From Bacteroidota bacterium (GTDB lineage Bacteria; Bacteroidota; Bacteroidia; Flavobacteriales_D; Crocinitomicaceae): a stretch of 6,343 nt of DNA. The stretch covers positions 1 through 6,343 of the forward strand of contig JAHKAT010000187.1 of assembly GCA_018825925.1 (NCBI GenBank). The letters are read 5' to 3'. Positions 1 to 5,061 of the stretch are shown here, piece after piece; position 1 is the stretch's first letter; each line of letters opens with the position of its first letter. The notes beneath the pieces are model-generated. The model was not told the origin of the DNA and did not search any database. It saw only the letters and a list, made by a program, of their open reading frames with translations. A program made the position numbers and the translations under genes.

Positions 1-1
1 T

Positions 2-961
2 GAATTCATACAAGAGCCGACAGTGCAATTCTGCAAAAAACTTACCGCTCTTTTACCCGACTCCTTAAATTGTGTTTACCCTGTCAACTCTGGAACGGAG
101 GCCAATGAAGCTGCGCTAAAGCTGGTCAAACGTGTTACGGGTAGACAAGAAATAGTTTCTTTTCGTGGATCTTATCATGGAAGTACACATGGTTCAATGA
201 GTGTTTCTGGAAATGAGTTAAAAAAACAAGCTTTTCGACCCTTATTGCCTGACATTCGTTTTATTGAACACAACCAACTTTCTGATTTAAAAAACATCAC
301 AACAAAGACCGCAGGCGTAATCCTAGAAACCATTCAAGGAGATGCAGGTGTTCGCATTCCAGACATAAATTATCTTATCGCCTTGCGCAAACGATGCACG
401 GAGGTTGGAGCATTATTAATTTTTGACGAAATTCAGTGTGGTATGGGGCGCACCGCGAAGCTTTTCGCATTTGAGCACTTCGGTGTCGCGCCAGATGTAT
501 TAACGCTCGGAAAGGCCCTTGGAGGAGGCTTGCCTATTGGAGCATTGGTTTCATCAAAAGAATATCTTTCTTGTTTTACTCATAACCCTATGTTGGGGCA
601 TATAACTACTTTTGGAGGAAACCCACTGATTTCAGCTGCAGCCAATGCGACATTAGAGGTTCTTACTTCTGAAGTTAAAATGGATGAAGTAGAAGCTAAA
701 GGATTGATGCTAGAGAATGAACTCAAAAAAGAGCAAGCCGTAATCGCTATTCGTCGTAAAGGTTTGATGTTGGCCATTGATCTGAAAGACGCTGAAACTG
801 TTGAAAAAATCGTGAAAAATTGTCTAGAAAATGGACTTTTGAGTTTTTGGTTTTTATCTCATCCGTATAGCTTTAGATTAAGTCCACCATTAACAATTTC
901 AAATGAAGAAATTCAAAGGGCTTTGAAGATAATTCACAATGCATTTATATCTATTCAGTAA
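2..961 (+). CDS. Class-III PLP-dependent aminotransferase, 3' portion (5' end outside window)
   Basis: Fold-type-I, class-III (ornithine/acetylornithine-like) aminotransferase of the type usually labelled 'aspartate aminotransferase family protein' in Bacteroidota; the substrate cannot be told from sequence. Counting from the GTG at 23, the phosphate-binding motif NSGTEANEA is at residues 22-30, the SYHGS segment at 50-54, the cofactor-ring Asp in FDEIQCGMGR at 135 (nt 425-427), the Schiff-base lysine in TLGKALGGG at 164 (nt 512-514), and TTFGGNP at 195-201. A C-terminal FRLSPPLTI segment completes the fold. The GTG at 23 is unlikely to be the true start: the frame is open to base 2 and reads EFIQEPT before it, which continues the usual family sequence ahead of the SGTEA motif. 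About 80 N-terminal residues are therefore probably missing to the left. The next gene starts 55 bp downstream on the same strand with no terminator between, so cotranscription is possible. Confidence 0.9.
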   Translation, partial: EFIQEPTVQFCKKLTALLPDSLNCVYPVNSGTEANEAALKLVKRVTGRQEIVSFRGSYHGSTHGSMSVSGNELKKQAFRPLLPDIRFIEHNQLSDLKNITTKTAGVILETIQGDAGVRIPDINYLIALRKRCTEVGALLIFDEIQCGMGRTAKLFAFEHFGVAPDVLTLGKALGGGLPIGALVSSKEYLSCFTHNPMLGHITTFGGNPLISAAANATLEVLTSEVKMDEVEAKGLMLENELKKEQAVIAIRRKGLMLAIDLKDAETVEKIVKNCLENGLLSFWFLSHPYSFRLSPPLTISNEEIQRALKIIHNAFISIQ

Positions 962-1016
962 GATAAGTCAATAAACAATCTTAATTTTAACATATTAATA
1001 ATCAATACTTTTTATT

Positions 1017-1907
1017 ATGAAAAAGAGAAATTCTATCCTACTATTAGGAGCATTAATTGCCTTGCAATCTTGCGCGCCAATCTACGAATGTGGAAACAAA
1101 CCAGCAGAACCTTTGCGCGGTGGTAAGCGTCTGAAATCTACTGTTGCTCAAAGAGATTCACTATGCGTTGCATTAGATGATCAAAAGGCCGTTAATCAAG
1201 ATTTGAAAGCGGAAAATGAGCGGGTAAATTCTGAAAACAGCAAGTTAATTACACTTGTTGATCAAGTTCGTGAAGAGAAAAAAGACTTACAATTTGCTTA
1301 TGATGGTTTACTCAATCGCTCAGTTTCTACTGAACAAGAGTTATCTCGCGCATTGAAAAACAAAGAAACTGAATTAATGAGTCGCGAACGCGCGTTGCGA
1401 GAAATGAAAGCAGTTTTAGACCGTCAAGATTCAATTACTAATCGATTGAACCAAGTTTTAAAAACTGCTTTGCTTGGCTTTAATTCAGATGAATTATCAA
1501 TCGATATTAAAAATGGAAAAGTATATGTTTCATTGTCGGATAAATTACTTTTTAAATCTGGTTCGGCAGAAATGGAATCCAAAGGTCAAGATGCAATCAA
1601 ATTGTTAGCAGAGGTGCTTTTGAAAAACCAAGACATCGATGTGATGGTAGAAGGACACACCGATAATTTGCCAATTAAAACAGCAGTTTACAAAGACAAC
1701 TGGGATTTAAGTGTTGCTCGCGCAGCTTCAGTGGTCCGTTTGTTAACTGATAACTACAAAGTTTCTCCGAAACAAGTTACCCCGGCAGGTCGTGGTGAAT
1801 TTTTTCCTAAGGCCGACAATGCAACTGCAGAAGGACGTGCAAAAAACAGAAGAACAGAAATTATTCTATCGCCTAAATTAGACGAAGTAATGAAAATGTT
1901 GAAATAA
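1017..1907 (+). CDS. OmpA-family lipoprotein with coiled coil and peptidoglycan-binding domain
   Basis: A 296-residue envelope protein expected to be lipid-anchored in the outer membrane and to hold peptidoglycan through its C-terminal domain. Residues 1-19 form a lipoprotein signal: KKR basic start, hydrophobic stretch 7-15, and lipobox ALQSC with the modified cysteine at 19. Residues about 45-150 are charged and heptad-like (many Glu, Lys, Gln, Leu), a probable coiled-coil spacer. Residues about 165-285 are an OmpA/MotB C-terminal domain: LLFKSGSAEM at 177-186, VEGHTDNLPI at 211-220, LSVARAASVVR at 231-241, and GRAKNRRTEI at 273-282. D216 and R235 match the Asp/Arg pair that binds diaminopimelate in OmpA. 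Their 19-residue spacing includes a short insert (KTAVYKDNW) like that of MotB-type members. The ATG is preceded by an AT-rich 55-bp gap and places the signal peptide directly at the N-terminus. A strong terminator follows. Confidence 0.9.
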   Translation: MKKRNSILLLGALIALQSCAPIYECGNKPAEPLRGGKRLKSTVAQRDSLCVALDDQKAVNQDLKAENERVNSENSKLITLVDQVREEKKDLQFAYDGLLNRSVSTEQELSRALKNKETELMSRERALREMKAVLDRQDSITNRLNQVLKTALLGFNSDELSIDIKNGKVYVSLSDKLLFKSGSAEMESKGQDAIKLLAEVLLKNQDIDVMVEGHTDNLPIKTAVYKDNWDLSVARAASVVRLLTDNYKVSPKQVTPAGRGEFFPKADNATAEGRAKNRRTEIILSPKLDEVMKMLK

Positions 1908-1929
1908 AAAATTCAAATCTATTTTTAAT

Positions 1930-1958
1930 AAGTCATCCAATCGGGTGACTTTTTTTTT
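1930..1958 (+). terminator. Intrinsic terminator after the OmpA gene
   Basis: AAGTCATCC, loop AATC, GGGTGACTT form a 9-bp stem (one T-G wobble) at 1930-1951, with a run of nine T at 1950-1958. It begins about 20 nt after the OmpA stop codon. This is a standard rho-independent terminator and separates the OmpA gene from the regulated cassette that follows. Confidence 0.9.
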
Positions 1959-1963
1959 GCGAA

Positions 1964-1989
1964 ATAATGTTAAACAAAGTTTACATTAT
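1964..1989. promoter_or_regulatory. Upstream imperfect inverted repeat, candidate second operator
   Basis: ATAATGTTAAAC (1964-1975), spacer AAA, GTTTACATTAT (1979-1989). The arms are complementary apart from one extra T in the left arm. The right arm contains TTTACATT at 1980-1987, which recurs at 2001-2008 exactly 21 bp later, about two helical turns. That suggests a second binding site for the same regulator, lying roughly over the -33 region of the promoter. Binding is inferred. Confidence 0.45.
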
Positions 1990-2026
1990 GTGAATTTTAC
2001 TTTACATTTGTAATGTAAAATTAACA
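1989..2026. promoter_or_regulatory. Long near-perfect palindrome over the promoter, candidate main operator
   Basis: The core is AATTTTAC-T-TTACA (1993-2006), centre TT, TGTAA-T-GTAAAATT (2009-2022): 13 of 15 base pairs symmetric. It extends outward to TGT (1989-1991) and ACA (2024-2026). A second, overlapping symmetry, TTTACATT-TGT-AATGTAAA (2001-2019), is perfect over 8 bp. The pentamer TTTAC occurs at 1980, 1996 and 2001, and its complement GTAAA at 2015. Dyad symmetry of this kind on top of a -7 element is typical of XRE/Cro-CI repressor sites, and an XRE gene is the last gene of the unit downstream. Because the likely transcription start lies inside the repeat, an RNA hairpin is a poorer explanation than a DNA operator. 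Confidence 0.6.
2003..2010 (+). promoter_or_regulatory. Bacteroidota-type -7 promoter element (TAnnTTTG) for the three-gene cassette
   Basis: TACATTTG matches the TAnnTTTG consensus of Bacteroidota primary-sigma promoters exactly and lies 26 bp before the ATG at 2037, which predicts a start point near 2016-2018 and a leader of about 20 nt. No good TTG -33 element is visible 19-22 bp upstream, where GTTTACA stands instead. The promoter may be weak or rely on other factors. It is buried in the palindrome, so a bound repressor would block it. Confidence 0.6.
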
Positions 2027-2036
2027 CACTCGAAAA

Positions 2037-2426
2037 ATGACAGAAATTAAATTATCTAACTATCGCCTTCCAACAAAATACAAAATCATTGGATATGTTA
2101 TTTTTGGAATTACTACAGTAAGTTCACTCCTTGCTATTCTTGCTGATTATTGGGAAAAATTACCCGATTGGGCCTTTTTTTGCATATCTGTTGGTTTACT
2201 CATTTCTAGTTTTTCAAATGATAAAGTTGAAGATGAAATGATTCGGTCAATTCGATCTGACTCTTTTCAACTGGCATTCTATTATATTTTTATTGAAAGT
2301 GCTTTTAAAACAATTTGGTCGGAATTTGACTCCTTATTTTTTGTTTACTCAGGTCCATATTTAATACTTCAATTTTTGTTCTGGCAATTATTTTTCTTTG
2401 AGTTCACTAAAAAATATAAATTATGA
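2037..2426 (+). CDS. Small four-TM membrane protein with EDEMI motif, first gene of XRE-linked cassette
   Basis: A 129-residue inner-membrane protein of unknown function. Hydrophobic segments lie at about 17-37, 45-60, 76-92 and 100-123. Between the second and third is a polar loop with the motif SFSNDKVEDEMIRSIR (58-73). The same motif, SFSKEKIEDEMISNLR, occurs at the same place in the next protein, so the two look like diverged tandem duplicates. Loops of this K-[VI]-E-D-E kind recur, as I remember it, in Bacteroidota hypothetical membrane proteins encoded beside short XRE regulators; I cannot verify this here. The ATG follows an A-rich CGAAAA and lies just downstream of the operator/promoter region. 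The stop codon overlaps the next start as ATGA. No enzymatic motif is seen. Confidence 0.8.
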   Translation: MTEIKLSNYRLPTKYKIIGYVIFGITTVSSLLAILADYWEKLPDWAFFCISVGLLISSFSNDKVEDEMIRSIRSDSFQLAFYYIFIESAFKTIWSEFDSLFFVYSGPYLILQFLFWQLFFFEFTKKYKL

Positions 2427-2920
2427 AACAGACATTTTTATTTCCGCACAAATGGCAAAAGATTGGTTGGATGGTATTAATACCGACCTTGCTCGTCGGT
2501 TTACTTATTCTTCTAAATGACATTTGGAACCTGCCAAATATTGTTTCGGTCTTTGAACAATTTACCGACTTGTTCAATATTAAGGTTCCCCAATTTCAGT
2601 TTTCCAGTCCATTTTTCCTTTACAAGGAGAACAATCTATTGAATGAAATCATCATTTTTGGAATCATCGTTGGCAGTACATTGATCTCTTTTTCCAAAGA
2701 AAAAATTGAAGATGAAATGATTTCAAATTTGCGGCTATACTCTTTGATGTGGGCGGTGGTGGTTCACTTTAGCTTGGTATTGATAGCCAGTTTATTATTT
2801 TATGAATTCGACTATTTCAATGTGATGACCATACAAATGTTTTCCATTTTGTTTTTGTTCATTATCCACTTCAAATATCAAATTCACCAGTACAACAAAT
2901 CCATCGTCGATGAAAAATAA
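2423..2920 (+). CDS. Small four-TM membrane protein with EDEMI motif, second gene of XRE-linked cassette
   Basis: A 165-residue inner-membrane protein of unknown function, with the same plan as its upstream neighbour. Hydrophobic segments are at about 13-32, 72-90, 108-126 and 132-150. The shared motif SFSKEKIEDEMISNLR is at 89-104, directly after the second segment. It differs mainly in a longer loop between the first and second segments (about 33-71, rich in Phe, Asn and Gln), which accounts for most of the extra length. The codons for K-I-E-D-E-M-I (2702-2722) differ at only one base in 21 from the matching stretch at 2223-2243, while the flanks have diverged. It starts inside the upstream stop (ATGA, 4-nt overlap) and ends 11 nt into the XRE gene, so all three proteins are probably made from one coupled message. 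Confidence 0.8.
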   Translation: MKQTFLFPHKWQKIGWMVLIPTLLVGLLILLNDIWNLPNIVSVFEQFTDLFNIKVPQFQFSSPFFLYKENNLLNEIIIFGIIVGSTLISFSKEKIEDEMISNLRLYSLMWAVVVHFSLVLIASLLFYEFDYFNVMTIQMFSILFLFIIHFKYQIHQYNKSIVDEK

Positions 2921-3116
2921 GGTAAAATTAAATCGTGTGATGAGGGATTTATCTCAAATAGATTTGGCAGAAAAAATGGGTGTCAGTCGACAAACAGTGC
3001 ATGCCATCGAGAGCGGGAAATACGTTCCTTCTACAGTGTTGGCTTTGAAGATTTGTTCGATTTTTGAAGCTGATATTACCTCCATTTTCGAATTAGAAGA
3101 AGAGGATTGGAAGTAA
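2910..3116 (+). CDS. Short XRE/Cro-CI family transcriptional regulator
   Basis: A 68-residue protein that is nearly all one HTH_3 domain. The helix-turn-helix runs from about residue 14 to 41: LSQIDLAEKMGVSRQTVHAI, then ESGKYVPS, with SRQTVHAIE (26-34) as the recognition helix. LALKICSIFEADITSIFE (44-61) is the usual closing part of short YozG-like regulators. There is no ligand or dimerisation domain beyond this and an acidic tail (ELEEEDWK). Its start overlaps the preceding gene by 11 nt, so it is cotranscribed with the two membrane proteins. Short XRE regulators of this class commonly sit beside genes for small multi-pass membrane proteins. The likely role is autorepression at the palindrome upstream of 2037; that link is inferred from context. 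Confidence 0.9.
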   Translation: MKNKVKLNRVMRDLSQIDLAEKMGVSRQTVHAIESGKYVPSTVLALKICSIFEADITSIFELEEEDWK

Positions 3117-3121
3117 CCTGG

Positions 3122-3167
3122 TTATCCGCAACTTTACACCTAATTTTTGGGGTAAAGTTGCGGATAA
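3122..3167. repeat. 16-bp perfect inverted repeat between convergent genes (possible bidirectional terminator)
   Basis: TTATCCGCAACTTTAC (3122-3137) is exactly complementary to GTAAAGTTGCGGATAA (3152-3167). Inside, CC (3139-3140) can pair with GG (3149-3150) after one mismatch, leaving an 8-base loop. Outside, two G-T wobbles and a T-A pair could extend the stem. It fills almost the whole 51-bp gap, starting 5 bp after the XRE stop and touching the bioA stop codon, so both transcripts would end in it. No T tract follows on either strand, unlike the terminator at 1930. It may act as a 3'-end stabiliser or bidirectional terminator, or be a copy of a dispersed repeat; the window holds only one copy. 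Confidence 0.75.
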
Positions 3168-4436
3168 TTAACGCAAAGAATCTAAAAAAGACTCAATCAC
3201 AGCATAACATTTCGCTAATTCCTCCTCGGTAATACAATACGGCGGATTAAGAAATAGTACATTTCCCAGAGGGCGTAAAAGTATTCCATGATCCAAGAAA
3301 TAGCGATAGGCTTGATCTCGAATCGTTGAAAAATATCCTGTCTGTTCTTTTTCATTGATTTCGACCGCCAAAATTGTTCCCAATTGTCGCACCGAAAAAA
3401 CAGCTGAATGTTCGTGGATTTTACTTTTAAAACCTGAATGCCACTGTACTATTTGGGAAATTCTTTGCCAGGTCTCTTCTTTTTCAAAAATATCTAAACT
3501 CGCACAAGCTGCAGCACATGCTATGGCCGATCCAGTGAACGAATGACCGTGCAACAAGGCCTTCGATTTCTCATCATCTAAAAAAGCATTGAAAATTTCA
3601 TCTGTCGCTACGGTCAAACCCAGCGGGAGCACTCCACCTGTAAGTCCCTTGCTTAAGCAAACAATATCTGGCATTTGAGTTAGGTAGTCCATCGTAAAAA
3701 GCTGCCCAGTTCTGCCCCAACCTGTCATTACTTCATCAAAAATAATCTTTACATTATTTCTTTTGGCAAGGGTCATTACCTCTTCCAAGAAATCCAAATC
3801 ATACGTGCGCATTCCAGCCGAACCTTGAATCAATGGTTCGAGAATAATGGCAGCAAATTCTCCTGTTTCCATTAGTCGTTTTGCGTTCTGCAACACTTCC
3901 AATTGATTTAATTCTGTTGGGAAATCCAAAAAGTCTACGTCAAAAAACAAGTGCTCAAAAGGTCGATTAAAATAACCTCTCTGGCCAATTGACATGGCAC
4001 CAAAGGTATCTCCATGGTACGCGCCATCCAACGCAATAATTCGCCTTTTCGGCTCCTCTCTATTGAACCAAAATTGAAAAACCATTTTTAAAGCAACCTC
4101 TACAGCTGTTGAGCCATCATCTGAAAAAAACACTTTCGTAAAAGAAGAATCAACTTTTGTCAGTATCCGGTCCGCCAGTTCCTTTGCCTTTGGATGTTCG
4201 ACACCAGCCAACAATACATGATCTAGTTTCTGAAACTGTTCGTAAATGGCATCGCCAATATGTTTGTTTCCATGGCCATGCACATTCACCCACCACGACG
4301 AATTGGCATCGATATATTCCTTGCCTTCTTCATCGTACAAAACAGTATCCTTTGCTCTTACAATTTTCAAAGGTTCATCCGCCGTTTTCATCTGGGTAAA
4401 AGGAAACCAAATAGATTGATTTTTCATGCTGTCCAT
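3168..4436 (-). CDS. bioA: Adenosylmethionine-8-amino-7-oxononanoate aminotransferase (DAPA synthase)
   Basis: Class-III PLP aminotransferase that converts 7-keto-8-aminopelargonate (KAPA) to 7,8-diaminopelargonate, normally with S-adenosylmethionine as amino donor, in biotin synthesis; cytosolic. BioA hallmarks in order: IWFPFTQMKTA at 9-19, SSWWVNVHGHGN at 46-57 (tryptophans of the substrate pocket), DDGSTAVEVALKM at 106-118, GAYHGDTFGAMSIG at 138-151, FDEVMTGWGRTG at 233-244 with cofactor Asp 234, Schiff-base Lys 263 in LSKGLTGG, and LLRPLGNVLFLNPPY at 386-400 whose R388 matches the DAPA-recognising Arg of E. coli BioA. Length 422 is normal. F13 stands where E. coli has Tyr17. Two starts are possible: the ATG at 4436 (13-nt overlap with bioD) or the Met4 codon at 4427, which gives an ATGA overlap with the bioD stop and begins MKNQSIW. 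Both keep the whole domain. Confidence 0.95.
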   Translation of the reverse strand: MDSMKNQSIWFPFTQMKTADEPLKIVRAKDTVLYDEEGKEYIDANSSWWVNVHGHGNKHIGDAIYEQFQKLDHVLLAGVEHPKAKELADRILTKVDSSFTKVFFSDDGSTAVEVALKMVFQFWFNREEPKRRIIALDGAYHGDTFGAMSIGQRGYFNRPFEHLFFDVDFLDFPTELNQLEVLQNAKRLMETGEFAAIILEPLIQGSAGMRTYDLDFLEEVMTLAKRNNVKIIFDEVMTGWGRTGQLFTMDYLTQMPDIVCLSKGLTGGVLPLGLTVATDEIFNAFLDDEKSKALLHGHSFTGSAIACAAACASLDIFEKEETWQRISQIVQWHSGFKSKIHEHSAVFSVRQLGTILAVEINEKEQTGYFSTIRDQAYRYFLDHGILLRPLGNVLFLNPPYCITEEELAKCYAVIESFLDSLR

Positions 4437-5059
4437 TTTTTAAACCACAACGTATTTTTTAATAGGTTTGCTTGTTCTGTAACGAAGTCTAGGTCTAGTT
4501 TTTCTGTTAAAGGAATTCGTATAATGATTGGAACTCCTGCCAATTCCGAAATCACTTTTTCAGTGGCTGTGTTTTGCTCACCAACAAATACAATTCCTTC
4601 AATTTTTATATTCCGAGCTTTTAAAACTTCTATCGATAATAGTGTGTGATTAATACTGCCCAAATAATGACGAGACACAAGAATCACTGGTACTTCTATT
4701 TGCTCGATCCAGTCTGCAATCAAAAGCGTATTGCTGAGAGGTACTAAAAGTCCACCTGCTCCTTCTATAATCAAATGTCTGTCTGAATTTGGTAATTTCA
4801 GCGCATCCACTTTTATTTCTACCTGATCTATTTCGGCCGCCGCATGGGGAGATAAAGGTTGAGAAAGACAAAATTGTTCCTCCAACATTTGCACATTACG
4901 TGTAAGTTTGGAAATCTTTATTCGGTCAGAATTTTCTAAATCTCCCGCTTGAACAGGTTTCCAATATACAGCCTCCAATGCTTCTGCAAAAATTGCAGAA
5001 ACGACCGTTTTTCCTACATCGGTACCTATTCCTGTGATAAATAATTTTTGATTTTTCAA
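4424..5059 (-). CDS. bioD: ATP-dependent dethiobiotin synthetase
   Basis: Closes the ureido ring of dethiobiotin from 7,8-diaminopelargonate, CO2 and ATP, the step directly after BioA; cytosolic homodimer with Mg2+. P-loop GIGTDVGKT at 10-18 (Lys 17), KPVQAG at 34-39 (Lys 34 equals E. coli Lys37), NSD with the Mg-binding Asp at 45, SPHAAA at 70-75, EGAGG at 99-103, and LGSINHTLLS at 133-142. Length 211 is within the family range. The start codon is TTG: no ATG lies between the previous in-frame stop and the P-loop, and TTG at 5059 gives the usual spacing of nine residues before it. It begins 2 nt after the pheT stop and overlaps bioA, so expression is probably coupled to both. V159 stands in the GIVF-x-GE segment where E. 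coli has Asn175, which contacts the ATP adenine. Confidence 0.95.
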   Translation of the reverse strand: MKNQKLFITGIGTDVGKTVVSAIFAEALEAVYWKPVQAGDLENSDRIKISKLTRNVQMLEEQFCLSQPLSPHAAAEIDQVEIKVDALKLPNSDRHLIIEGAGGLLVPLSNTLLIADWIEQIEVPVILVSRHYLGSINHTLLSIEVLKARNIKIEGIVFVGEQNTATEKVISELAGVPIIIRIPLTEKLDLDFVTEQANLLKNTLWFKKWTA

Positions 5060-5061
5060 TC

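Noticed and set aside
23..25. GTG as the true start of the left-edge aminotransferase
   Set aside because: The frame is open to the window edge and the residues before it continue the conserved family sequence; about 80 family residues would be missing.
580..777. Minus-strand open frame of 65 codons within the aminotransferase gene
   Set aside because: It lies wholly antisense to a conserved coding region and its translation shows no recognisable domain.
1989..2026. Palindrome upstream of 2037 as a terminator, riboswitch or mobile-element end
   Set aside because: It contains an exact -7 promoter element and would be only partly transcribed. There is no T tract, no aptamer-like structure, and no transposase or target duplication nearby.
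2037..3116. Reading the XRE cassette as a toxin-antitoxin pair
   Set aside because: The regulator is the last gene, the partners are two four-TM proteins without a known toxin fold, and no toxin catalytic motif is visible. A regulator plus membrane-protein module fits better.
3355..3546. Plus-strand open frame of 63 codons inside bioA
   Set aside because: Antisense shadow of the conserved C-terminal half of BioA.
4157..4649. Plus-strand open frames of 80 and 129 codons across the bioA/bioD junction
   Set aside because: Antisense to two well-conserved enzymes; the translations show no family features.
4650..4871. Minus-strand open frame of 73 codons inside bioD in another frame
   Set aside because: Overlaps the conserved central part of BioD out of frame; it is low-complexity, rich in Ser and Arg, with no start context.
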